Source: Pseudomonadota bacterium (GTDB lineage: Bacteria > Pseudomonadota > Gammaproteobacteria > Steroidobacterales > Steroidobacteraceae). Taken from it: DNA of 64,000 bases. The stretch is from contig JAFEDU010000001.1 in the NCBI GenBank assembly GCA_018241425.1, positions 496,001 through 560,000 on the forward strand, read 5' to 3'. Shown piece by piece: positions 15,850-23,458 of the stretch. The notes under the pieces are model-generated. The model was not told the DNA's origin. It did not search any database and was given only the letters and a program-made list of their open reading frames with translations. A program made the translations under genes and the position numbers. The first letter of the stretch is position 1; every line of letters starts with the position of its first letter.

Positions 15850-16318
15850 GTGGCGCGCGGATGATTTCCGCTACGCCGGCGAGAGCGGCGCGGCGGACTC
15901 GGGCCTCATCGTCCCGTTCGCCGAGTGGCGCTCCGCGCCCGGCCAGTGGCAGGACTTCCCGCACCCCCTGGGCGTGCGCCTCGCCCTGACCGACCACCCC
16001 GAGGAACTGGCCCAGTATCTGCCGCGCCTGAGCCTGGTCGCCGTCGAGTTCCCCTCTGCCGGCGAGGGCCGCGGCTACACGCAGGGACGCCTGGTCCGCG
16101 AGCGCTACGGCTTCACCGGTGAGCTGCGCGCCGTCGGCGCCGGCGTCAAGCAGGACCTGCTGTTCCTGCTGGCCCGCTGTGGGTTCGATTCGTTCGAGCT
16201 CGCCCCGGGCGAGTCGGTCGAGGCCGCCCGCGCGGCCCTTACGCGCTACGACGTCGCCTACCAGCCGGGCGATGAGCGCGTGAGCTTGCGCGCCCAGCGC
16301 TTCCCCAGCGCCGCCTGA
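15824..16318 (+). CDS. DUF934 protein, sulfite reductase partner
   Basis: A 164-residue cytoplasmic protein of the DUF934 family, nearly always encoded directly behind a CysI-type reductase in proteobacteria and thought to help sulfite reduction. The sequence begins with a basic MRHILRRREWRADD and has the family-like LIVPFAEWRS, VRLALTDHPEELAQYLPRLS, VAVEFPSAGEGRGYTQGRL and DLLFLLARCGFDSFEL. No cofactor motif is visible. The ATG at 15824 lies inside the end of cysI, a 26-base overlap that supports translational coupling. It is followed after 7 bases by the stop of the convergent cysB-like gene. Confidence 0.85.
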   Translation: MRHILRRREWRADDFRYAGESGAADSGLIVPFAEWRSAPGQWQDFPHPLGVRLALTDHPEELAQYLPRLSLVAVEFPSAGEGRGYTQGRLVRERYGFTGELRAVGAGVKQDLLFLLARCGFDSFELAPGESVEAARAALTRYDVAYQPGDERVSLRAQRFPSAA

Positions 16319-16325
16319 GGCGCCC

Positions 16326-17297
16326 TCAGCGCTCCGGCAGCTTCACGTCCGCGAACATCGCCTGTACTTCCTCCGTGGAGCCTGCGCGGTGCGCACGCTC
16401 GACCAGGCGCCGGTCCAGGTGCGGCGCGAGCAGCTGCGCGAAGTCGTACATGTACTTGCGCAGCAGCGTGCCGCGGCGGAACCCGATCCAGGTGGTGTGC
16501 GCCGGGAACAGGTGCGAGGCGTCGATCGCCTTCAGGTCCGGGTCGTCATCGTCCACGGCCATGTGCGCCACGATCCCGACCCCGAGGCCGAGGCGCACGT
16601 AGGTGACGATCACGTCCGCATCGCGGGCGGTGATGGCGACGTTGGGTACGAGACCTGCCTTCGCAAAGGCCTCGTGGAGCGAGGACGGCCCGGTGAAGCT
16701 GAACGTGTAGGTGATGAGCGGATAGGCGGCCAGGGCCTTGAAGGTCAGGCGGCCGCCCTCGGCAAGCGGGTGGCTGCGCGGCACGATCACCGTGCGGTGC
16801 CAGCGGTAGCACGGCAGCAGCGTCAGGTCCGCGAACAGCGCCTCGGAGCCGGTGGCAATGGCGCAGTCGATGCGGTCGCTCGCCACCATCTCGGCGATCT
16901 GCTCGGAGGTCCCCTGGTGCAGGTTGACGCGCACCTGCGGGTAGCGGGCGCGGAACTCCTGGATGACCGAGGGCAGCACGTAGCGCGCCTGGGTGTGCGT
17001 GGTGCCGATCGACAGGCTCCCGCGCCCCTCGTCGCGCAGCTCCGTCGACATGTCACGGATGCTCTGCGCCTCCTGCAGGATCTTGAGCGCGCGCTCGATC
17101 ACCTGCTGGCCAGCCGGGGTGATGCGGGTGAGGTTCCTGCCCTCGCGCACGAAGATCTGGAACCCCAGCTCGTCCTCGAGCAGCTTGATCTGCTTGCTCA
17201 CCCCGGGCTGGGAGGTATGCAGCTTCTGCGCGGCCGCCGTGATGTTAAGTCCGCTCTGCGCGACGGCGGCCAGGTAACGCAATTGATGCAGCTTCAT
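16326..17297 (-). CDS. cysB: CysB-like LysR-family transcriptional regulator
   Basis: A 323-residue LysR regulator, the same size as CysB (324). The winged helix-turn-helix is at the N-terminus (MKLHQLRYLAAV, then NITAAAQKLHTSQPGVSKQI, matching the CysB/Cbl recognition helix), followed by the co-inducer domain with GTTHTQARYVLPSVI, a segment typical of CysB and Cbl. CysB activates sulfate assimilation genes when O- or N-acetylserine is present. It sits between cysI-DUF934 and cysH-cysG-cysK and is divergent from cysH over a 134-base spacer, where an ATAACC site is found. Start ATG 17297 is chosen over an upstream in-frame start by comparison with the family. Confidence 0.9.
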   Translation of the reverse strand: MKLHQLRYLAAVAQSGLNITAAAQKLHTSQPGVSKQIKLLEDELGFQIFVREGRNLTRITPAGQQVIERALKILQEAQSIRDMSTELRDEGRGSLSIGTTHTQARYVLPSVIQEFRARYPQVRVNLHQGTSEQIAEMVASDRIDCAIATGSEALFADLTLLPCYRWHRTVIVPRSHPLAEGGRLTFKALAAYPLITYTFSFTGPSSLHEAFAKAGLVPNVAITARDADVIVTYVRLGLGVGIVAHMAVDDDDPDLKAIDASHLFPAHTTWIGFRRGTLLRKYMYDFAQLLAPHLDRRLVERAHRAGSTEEVQAMFADVKLPER

Positions 17298-17357
17298 AGC
17301 GGCAGCAAGCCTAACCCAAGCGCAGGCGCGGCGCTCATAGCGGCTGCTAACCAGCCT

Positions 17358-17363
17358 ATAACC
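17358..17363 (+). promoter_or_regulatory. Putative CysB-type site upstream of cysH
   Basis: ATAACC sits exactly 74 bases before the cysH ATG, as in front of cysI. A related CTAACC lies 11 bases upstream. The element is in the spacer between cysH and the cysB-like gene, so it could serve both. Confidence 0.4.
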
Positions 17364-17393
17364 ATCATGTAGCCCTTCAGAAGCATTCATTCG

Positions 17394-17422
17394 TTCTGCC
17401 GGTGTCCGGGCGGTCCTATAGT
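17394..17422 (+). promoter_or_regulatory. cysH promoter, probably leaderless
   Basis: TATAGT (17417-17422) ends 9 bases before the ATG, with a weak TTCTGC 17 bases upstream (17394-17399). No Shine-Dalgarno is seen. A weak -35 fits an activator-dependent promoter. Confidence 0.4.
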
Positions 17423-17431
17423 CGGTCGCAT

Positions 17432-18160
17432 ATGGTCGAGCCGAACCCTTCGCTGTCCGGGGCCCGCATCGAGCGGCTGCACGAGCACCTGGCCGCGGCG
17501 CTGCGGCGCCACGGCCGGCTGATCTACTCCAACAGCCTCGGCGCCGAGGCCATGGTGCTGACGGACGTCATCTGGGAGAGCTTCCCCGAGATCGAGATGT
17601 TCACGATCGACACGGGGCGGCTGCACGAGGAGTCCTACCTGCTGCTCGATCGCCTGCAGCGCCGCTACGGCCGCACGCTCCGGGTGGTCTACCCGGACGC
17701 CCGGGACCTCGAGCGTCTGGTGGGGCGCCAGGGCATGAACGGCTTCTACGACAGCCTGGAGAAGCGCCTGGAGTGCTGCCGGGTGCGCAAGGTCGAGCCG
17801 TTCCGGCGCGCCGTCGAGGGCTTCCCCGCCTGGGTCACGGGCCTGCGCCACGCGCAGTCCGCCGGTCGCGCCGAGGCGCAGGTCGAGTCCTGGGACGAGC
17901 AGCACGGCCTCTACAAGGTGAGCCCGCTCCTGGACTGGAGCGAGGCCGACGTGTGGGAATACATCCGCGCCCGCCGGCTCCCTTACAATGCGCTGCACGA
18001 CAAGCAGTACCCGAGCATCGGCTGCTCGCCCTGCACGCGCGCCATTCAGCCCGGCGAGAGCCGGCGCGCGGGTCGCTGGTGGTGGGAACAACCCGAGACG
18101 CGCGAATGCGGCCTGCATCCCCGAAATCACGCCCCGGCGACGGCGCCCGCGGCGAGCTGA
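17432..18160 (+). CDS. cysH: Assimilatory adenylylsulfate (APS) reductase
   Basis: A 242-residue reductase that converts activated sulfate to sulfite using thioredoxin. It contains both Cys pairs that bind a 4Fe-4S cluster, C115-C116 (LECCRVRKVEP) and C198-x2-C201 (GCSPCTR), plus the catalytic C226 in ECGLH. Presence of these pairs is the mark of the APS-using type; the PAPS-using enteric enzyme lacks them. The PP-loop part is SNSLGAEAMVLTD and TIDTGRLHEESY. ATG 17432 is preferred over an in-frame start at 17402 because of its position after the -10 box. It is followed 8 bases later by cysG. Confidence 0.92.
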   Translation: MVEPNPSLSGARIERLHEHLAAALRRHGRLIYSNSLGAEAMVLTDVIWESFPEIEMFTIDTGRLHEESYLLLDRLQRRYGRTLRVVYPDARDLERLVGRQGMNGFYDSLEKRLECCRVRKVEPFRRAVEGFPAWVTGLRHAQSAGRAEAQVESWDEQHGLYKVSPLLDWSEADVWEYIRARRLPYNALHDKQYPSIGCSPCTRAIQPGESRRAGRWWWEQPETRECGLHPRNHAPATAPAAS

Positions 18161-18168
18161 CAGCCCCC

Positions 18169-19590
18169 ATGGACTACCTGCCGGTATTCCTGCGCCTGGA
18201 GGACCGGCGCGTGGTCGTGGTCGGCGGCGGCGAGGTGGCGCTGCGCAAGGCGCAATGGCTGCTCAAGGCCGGCGCCCGGGTCCTGATCGTCGCCCCGACC
18301 CTGCATGCGGACCTGGCGCGCTACGCCGTCGATGCGGCGCTCACCCACCGCGCCGGTGAGTTCGAGCCCTCCGACCTCGACGGCGCCGTCGCGGTCGTCG
18401 CCGCCACGGGTGACCGCACCGTCAATGCGGCCGTCTCGGGCGCGGCCGCCGCGCGCGCGATCCCGGTCAACGTGGTCGACGACGCGGAGCTCTCGACCTT
18501 CATCTTCCCGGCCATCATCGACCGCTCGCCGCTCATCGTGGCGGTGAGCTCCGCCGGCCACGCGCCGGTCCTGGCCCGCCGCGTGCGCGAGCAGATCGAG
18601 GCCCTGCTCCCGCAGCGCCTCGGCCGGCTGGCGCGCTTCATGGGACGCTACCGCGCCCAGGTGCAGTCGGCGCTGAAGCCGGCCGCCCGCCGCGCCTTCT
18701 GGGAACGCATCGTCGGCGGCCCGGCCGGCACCCAGGTGCTCGCGGGCGACGAGCCGCGCGCCCAGGAGAGCCTCAGGCGCGAGCTCTCGGCCTCGCGGCT
18801 GACGACCCCGCCCGATGCCCGGGGTGCCGCGCTCGGGGAGGCCTACCTGATCGGCGCGGGGCCCGGGGATGCCGACCTCCTGACCCTGAAGGCGCTGCAG
18901 CTGCTGCAGCAGGCGGACGTCATCCTCTACGACCGCCTCGTGGGCGAGGCGGTGCTGGAACGCGCACGCCGCGATGCGCAGCGCATCTTCGTCGGCAAGG
19001 AGTCCGGCGAGCGCGGCCAGCAGGAGCGGATCAATGCGCTCCTGGTGGAGCTCACCGGCCGCGGCCTGCGCGTCGCGCGCCTGAAGGGCGGCGACCCGTT
19101 CGTGTTCGGTCGCGGCGGCGAGGAAGTCGAGGTGCTGCAGCAGCACGGCATTCCCTACACCGTGGTGCCCGGGATCACCGCGGCGCTGGGCGCCGCGGCG
19201 AGCGCATCCCTGCCCCTCACCCACCGGCGCCTCGCGCGCAGCGTGACCTTCGTGACCGGCCACCAGGCCGAGGAGGCCCCGCGCGACTGGCAGTTCTTCG
19301 CTGATCCTGCGCACACCGTGGTGTTCTACATGGGCGTCGCGCAGCTGCCGGCGATCCTCAGGCGCCTGCGCGCGGCTGGCGCCGCCGCCACACACCCGGT
19401 GGCACTGATCGAGCGCGCGACGCTTCCCGGACAGCGCGTCGTGCGCGGCACGCTCGCGGACATCGAAGCCCAGGCGCACGCAGCCGCGGTGGCAGCCCCG
19501 GCGCTCCTGGTGACGGGCGAGGTTGCCCGCGTGGCCGCCGCGGAGGCGCTGGCGGCGCTGTCGCCGGCGGCCGCGGACGTCCCGGCATGA
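18169..19590 (+). CDS. cysG: Siroheme synthase, trifunctional CysG
   Basis: A 473-residue fusion that makes siroheme, the cofactor of CysI. The N-terminal part (to about residue 210) is the precorrin-2 dehydrogenase and ferrochelatase with an NAD-binding VVVVGGGEVALRKAQWLL and FIFPAIIDRSPLIVAVSS. The C-terminal part (about 225-460) is uroporphyrinogen III C-methyltransferase with AYLIGAGPGDADLLTLKA, VILYDRLV, RLKGGDPFVFGRGGEE and PYTVVPGITAALGAAA. Length fits CysG (457 in E. coli). ATG 18169 follows cysH by 8 bases, and its stop overlaps cysK as ATGA, so cysH-cysG-cysK form one operon. Confidence 0.95.
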   Translation: MDYLPVFLRLEDRRVVVVGGGEVALRKAQWLLKAGARVLIVAPTLHADLARYAVDAALTHRAGEFEPSDLDGAVAVVAATGDRTVNAAVSGAAAARAIPVNVVDDAELSTFIFPAIIDRSPLIVAVSSAGHAPVLARRVREQIEALLPQRLGRLARFMGRYRAQVQSALKPAARRAFWERIVGGPAGTQVLAGDEPRAQESLRRELSASRLTTPPDARGAALGEAYLIGAGPGDADLLTLKALQLLQQADVILYDRLVGEAVLERARRDAQRIFVGKESGERGQQERINALLVELTGRGLRVARLKGGDPFVFGRGGEEVEVLQQHGIPYTVVPGITAALGAAASASLPLTHRRLARSVTFVTGHQAEEAPRDWQFFADPAHTVVFYMGVAQLPAILRRLRAAGAAATHPVALIERATLPGQRVVRGTLADIEAQAHAAAVAAPALLVTGEVARVAAAEALAALSPAAADVPA

Positions 19591-20618
19591 GCCTCGCCGC
19601 CGGCTTCGTCGGTGCGATCGGCCACACGCCGCTCATCCGCCTGAAGCGCCTGAGCGCGGAGACCGGCTGCGAGATCCTCGGCAAGGCGGAGTTCATGAAC
19701 CCGGGCGGCTCGGTCAAGGACCGCGCCGCCGCGGCCATCGTGCAGCGCGCCGAGGAGCGCGGGGAGCTGAAGGCCGGCGGCACGGTGGTCGAGGGCACGG
19801 CCGGCAACACCGGCATCGGGCTCGCGCACGTGTGCAACGCCCGCGGCTACCGCTGCGTGATCGTGATGCCGGACAACCAGTCGGCCGAGAAGTACCGCCT
19901 CCTGGAGATGCTGGGGGCGGAAGTCCACAAGGTACCGGTGGTTCCCTACAGCAACCCCAACCAGTACCAGAAGGTGGCGCAGCGGTTGGCGCAGGCGCTG
20001 CCGGGCGCGATCTGGTCGAACCAGTTCGACAACACCGCCAACCGCGATGCGCACTTCAGCGGCACGGGGCCGGAGATCTGGGAGCAGACCGGCGGCCGCG
20101 TGGACGCCTTCGTCGCCGCGAGCGGCACCGGTGGCACGTTCGCCGGCGTCGCGGGATTCCTCAAGTCGCAGCGCCCCGCGGTGCGGTGTGTCCTCGCCGA
20201 TCCCCCCGGCAGCAGCCTCTACGCCTGGGTGCAGACCGGCACGCTCGCCGCGACCGGCTCGGGCTCCATCACCGAGGGCATCGGCATCGCACGCATCACC
20301 GCCAACCTCAGGGACGCCCCGGTCGATGCCGCCGTGCACGTCGAGGACGCGGACACCGTCCGGTACGTCTATCGACTCCTGCTGGAAGAGGGGCTGTTCC
20401 TCGGCAGCACCAGCGGCATCAACGTCGCCGCTGCCGTCGCGGTGGCCCGGCAGCTCGGCCCCGGGCATACCGTCGTGACGGTGCTGTGCGACGGCGGCGC
20501 GAAGTACCAGTCGCGCCTGTTCAACCGCAGCTGGCTCGCCGAGAAGAACCTGCTCTCCGCGCTGCCACCCCTCCCTGAGGTGCTGCCCGCGCCGCTGGCG
20601 CAGGCGCTCGTCGCCTAG
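19587..20618 (+). CDS. cysK: Cysteine synthase (O-acetylserine sulfhydrylase)
   Basis: A 343-residue PLP enzyme joining O-acetylserine and sulfide to cysteine. The PLP Lys is K44 in NPGGSVKDRAA, the substrate loop is EGTAGNTGIGLA, the phosphate cup is AASGTGGTFAGVAGF, and the C-terminal Ser region is LFLGSTSGINVAAAVA. It is longer than CysK of E. coli (323), with extra sequence around PVVPYSNPNQYQKVAQ, and belongs to the 340-residue class of cysteine synthase A-like proteins. Its ATG overlaps the cysG stop. It ends the sulfur operon; the 158-base spacer 20619-20776 after it holds only a small imperfect hairpin (20674-20697) before modB. Confidence 0.9.
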   Translation: MSLAAGFVGAIGHTPLIRLKRLSAETGCEILGKAEFMNPGGSVKDRAAAAIVQRAEERGELKAGGTVVEGTAGNTGIGLAHVCNARGYRCVIVMPDNQSAEKYRLLEMLGAEVHKVPVVPYSNPNQYQKVAQRLAQALPGAIWSNQFDNTANRDAHFSGTGPEIWEQTGGRVDAFVAASGTGGTFAGVAGFLKSQRPAVRCVLADPPGSSLYAWVQTGTLAATGSGSITEGIGIARITANLRDAPVDAAVHVEDADTVRYVYRLLLEEGLFLGSTSGINVAAAVAVARQLGPGHTVVTVLCDGGAKYQSRLFNRSWLAEKNLLSALPPLPEVLPAPLAQALVA

Positions 20619-20776
20619 CGGGACCCTTCCTGGGCCGCCCCGCGGTCGCGCACGCGGACGGGATGGCGATGGCGGCAGAGGGCTGCACCGCCCTGCCGTG
20701 GCGGGATCCCGACTGGCCGCGCGCCGGCCTCCCGTGCCACAGTGCGGACGATGCCCGGTCCATTTCCGCTCCCGAC
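20619..20776. other. Spacer between cysK and modB
   Basis: A 158-base non-coding spacer. It contains one imperfect hairpin (GGCA-GA-GGGC with GCCC-TGCC, 20674-20697) without a T-run. No ModE-like palindrome, small ORF with a good start, or clear promoter was seen. Confidence 0.4.
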
Positions 20777-21472
20777 ATGAACGGCCTCCTGCGACCGGCC
20801 GAGACCGAGGCGCTGCTCCTGAGCCTGGAGGTGGCCCTGCGCAGCGTGCTCTTCAGCCTGCCGCCGGCGATCCTCATCGCCTGGATCCTGGCGCGCACGC
20901 GCTTCCCCGGGCGCACGCTGCTGGACGCCTTCGTCCACCTGCCGCTGGTGCTGCCTCCGGTCGCCGTGGGCTACGTCCTGCTCCTGCTTTTGGGCAGCCG
21001 CGGGCCACTCGGGCGCTGGCTGGCCGGGCACTTCGGCATGCACCTGGCCTTCACCACCGCCGGTGCCGCGCTTGCCACCGCGGTGATGACCTTTCCCCTC
21101 CTGGTGCGCGCAGTGCGCCTCTCGATGGAAGGCGTCGACCCGGGACTGGAGGAGGCGGCCCGCACCCTGGGCGCGGGCCGGCTCGACCGCTTCGCGAGCA
21201 TCACCCTGCCGCTGGTGGTGCCGGGGATCCTGGCCGGCCTCGTCACCGCCTTCGCCGCGGGCCTGGGCGAGTTCGGGGCCGTGATCACCTTCGCCGCGAA
21301 CATTCCCGGTGTCTCGCGCACCCTGCCGCTCGCCCTGTACACGGCCATGCAGTCCCCGGCCGGGGACGAGACGGCGCTGCGCCTGGCGGTGCTGTCCTTC
21401 GCCCTGGGTTTTGCGGGCCTGCTGCTCGCGGAACTGCTGGTGCGGCGCCTCCGTCACCGGCGCGAGCACTGA
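20777..21472 (+). CDS. modB: Molybdate ABC transporter permease
   Basis: A 231-residue inner membrane permease, the same size as E. coli ModB (229). Five hydrophobic segments are visible, and the coupling-helix signature of binding-protein-dependent permeases is EEAARTLGAGRLDRFASITLP at about residues 129-149, followed by GLVTAFAAGLGEFGAVITF and NIPGVSRTLPLALYT, which are typical of ModB. ATG 20777 is chosen because a longer frame would add a non-hydrophobic 38-residue lead. The ATPase gene modC follows one base after the stop. The periplasmic binding protein gene modA, normally first in the operon, is not present upstream. Confidence 0.92.
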   Translation: MNGLLRPAETEALLLSLEVALRSVLFSLPPAILIAWILARTRFPGRTLLDAFVHLPLVLPPVAVGYVLLLLLGSRGPLGRWLAGHFGMHLAFTTAGAALATAVMTFPLLVRAVRLSMEGVDPGLEEAARTLGAGRLDRFASITLPLVVPGILAGLVTAFAAGLGEFGAVITFAANIPGVSRTLPLALYTAMQSPAGDETALRLAVLSFALGFAGLLLAELLVRRLRHRREH

Positions 21473-21473
21473 C

Positions 21474-22577
21474 GTGCCCGCGCCGGCCGGGCTCGTCGTC
21501 GAGGTTCGCAAGCTGCGCGGGGCGTTCGCGCTCACCGCCGCCTTTGCCGCTCCCGCGCCCTCCGTGGTCGCCCTGTTCGGCCGCTCGGGCAGCGGCAAGA
21601 GCACGCTCGTCAACCTCATCGCGGGCCTCCTGCGCCCGGACGCCGGCTGCATCCGGCTGGGCGAGCGCACGCTGTGCGACACGGCGGCCGGGATCGACGT
21701 GCCCGTGGAGTCGCGGCGCATCGGCTACGTGTTCCAGGACGCGCGCCTCTTCCCGCACCTGAGCGTCGCAGCCAACCTGCGCTACGGCGAGCGCCGGGCG
21801 CCCGCGCCGCGCGCGGCGAGCCGCTTCGAGGAACTCATCGCCCTGCTCGGCCTCGAGCGCCTGCTGTCGCGCCTCCCACACCAGCTCTCCGGTGGCGAGC
21901 GGCAGCGCGTAGCCCTGGGGCGTGCCCTGCTCTGCCAGCCGCACCTCCTGCTCCTGGATGAGCCCCTCGCTTCCCTGGATGCCGCGCGGCGCGAGGAGGT
22001 GCTGCCGTACCTGGAGGCGCTGCGCAACCGCCTCGCGCTGCCGATGATCTACGTCAGCCATCAGTTCGAGGAGGTGCTGCGCCTTGCGACCCACGTGGTG
22101 CTGCTCGAGGAGGGTCACATCCGGGCACACGGTTCGCTCGAGTCGGTGAGCCTCGACCCCGCGCTGCAGGCGGTGCTGGGCCCGGACCTCACCGGCGCGG
22201 TGCTCGAGGGAGTGGTCGGCGCGGTCGATGCGGCCGACGGCAGCGCCGAGCTGCGCGTGGGCGGCGGCACGCTGCGGGTGAGCCTCGCAGGGGTCGGCCC
22301 CGGCGACCGGGTGCGCCTCCAGGTGCTGGCTCGCGACGTCATCCTGGCCGTGCAGCCGATCACCGGGCTCAGCGTCCGCAACGCGCTTCCCGGCACGGTG
22401 ACCGCGGTGGCGGACGATGCGTTCGGCGCCCTGGTCAGCCTGGACGTCGGGGGCGTGACGGTGCTGTCGCGCATCACGCGCGCCGCGCAGCGCAGCCTCG
22501 CGCTGCGTCCCGGGGATGCGGCGTGGGCGCTCTTCAAGGCCATCTCGACCCGCGGCCACGCGTATCGCCGTCCCTGA
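21474..22577 (+). CDS. modC: Molybdate ABC transporter ATPase
   Basis: A 367-residue ATPase. Walker A is LFGRSGSGKSTLVN near residues 35-48, the Q-loop is GYVFQDARLFPHLS, the ABC signature LSGGERQRVALGRAL, Walker B LLLLDEPLASLD and the H-loop His in YVSHQFEEV. After about residue 225 comes the molybdate-binding TOBE/Mop-type domain (NALPGTVTAVADDAFG and VTVLSRITRAA), which separates ModC from other ATPases. The start is a GTG at 21474, one base after the modB stop. Together with ModB it imports molybdate, which the neighbouring xdhC-mocA unit would use for cofactor. Confidence 0.92.
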   Translation: MPAPAGLVVEVRKLRGAFALTAAFAAPAPSVVALFGRSGSGKSTLVNLIAGLLRPDAGCIRLGERTLCDTAAGIDVPVESRRIGYVFQDARLFPHLSVAANLRYGERRAPAPRAASRFEELIALLGLERLLSRLPHQLSGGERQRVALGRALLCQPHLLLLDEPLASLDAARREEVLPYLEALRNRLALPMIYVSHQFEEVLRLATHVVLLEEGHIRAHGSLESVSLDPALQAVLGPDLTGAVLEGVVGAVDAADGSAELRVGGGTLRVSLAGVGPGDRVRLQVLARDVILAVQPITGLSVRNALPGTVTAVADDAFGALVSLDVGGVTVLSRITRAAQRSLALRPGDAAWALFKAISTRGHAYRRP

Positions 22578-22663
22578 CGCCCCGGGCAGATTGCGCAACC
22601 CGCGAGGCAACCCCTAAAGTGTCGCCGGCCGCAGGGGCGGCGTGTCACGGTGAGGGGTATCGC

Positions 22664-23446
22664 GTGTCGCTCTTCTTCTCCGGCCTCCCGGTGTGGCTCG
22701 GCGCCCTGCTGGTCGTCGTGATCCCGACGGTCCTTGCGATGTGTGGTCCCTACCTGATGCGCCAGCGCTACGGGCTGGAGCGCCTCACCACCAACAACGA
22801 GATCGCGGGCTTCAAGTTCGCGACCGTCGGGGTCATCTACGCGGTACTGCTGGCGTTCGCCGTCATCATCGTGTGGGAGCGGTTCGCGGATGCCGAGACC
22901 GCGGTGGTGGAGGAAGCCGGGGCCGCCGCCACGCTCTACCGCCTGACCCAGGGCGGGGACCCGCAGGCGCACGCCACGCGCGCGGCGCTGAGCGAGTACC
23001 TCAGGCGCGCCATCGAGGACGACTGGCCGCGCATGGCGCAGAACAAGGCGAGCCCGGAGGTGACACGGGCGCTCGACGCGCTGTACGCAAGCACCCTCGA
23101 TCTGTCGGCCGCGGGCGGCCACCAGTCGACGGTGATGGTCGAGGTCTTCCACCAGCTCGATGAGATCACGCAGGCGCGGCGCGCGCGCCTGCACCTGGCG
23201 GCGGGGATCGTCCCCGGGGTGCTGTGGGGCGCGCTCATCCTGGGCGGAGTCCTTACGGTGTCGTTCACCTTCTTCTTCGGCACACGCAACCTCCGGGCCC
23301 AGGCGCTGATGACCGGGATCCTCGCGCTGATCGTGTTCATGGGGCTGTTCGTCATCGTCACGATCAACCACCCCTTCACCGGACCTGTGCACATCGGCCC
23401 CGAGGCGCTGGAGCACGTGCTCGCCGACTTCGGCGGGCGTACTTAG
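22664..23446 (+). CDS. DUF4239 (bestrophin-like) membrane protein
   Basis: A 260-residue membrane protein with two N-terminal hydrophobic segments (about residues 6-24 and 48-70), a soluble helical centre with acidic residues (IVWERFADAETAVVEEAGAA), and two C-terminal segments (about 185-205 and 215-235). The pattern NNEIAGFKFATVGVIYAVLLAF is what DUF4239 proteins look like; a distant link to bestrophin channels has been suggested for that family. The function is unknown. The GTG at 22664 is used because it follows a good ribosome-binding site (GAGGGG, 5-10 bases upstream). It stands alone, convergent with paaZ, 12 bases away. Confidence 0.75.
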   Translation: MSLFFSGLPVWLGALLVVVIPTVLAMCGPYLMRQRYGLERLTTNNEIAGFKFATVGVIYAVLLAFAVIIVWERFADAETAVVEEAGAAATLYRLTQGGDPQAHATRAALSEYLRRAIEDDWPRMAQNKASPEVTRALDALYASTLDLSAAGGHQSTVMVEVFHQLDEITQARRARLHLAAGIVPGVLWGALILGGVLTVSFTFFFGTRNLRAQALMTGILALIVFMGLFVIVTINHPFTGPVHIGPEALEHVLADFGGRT

Positions 23447-23458
23447 GCGGCACCGTCC

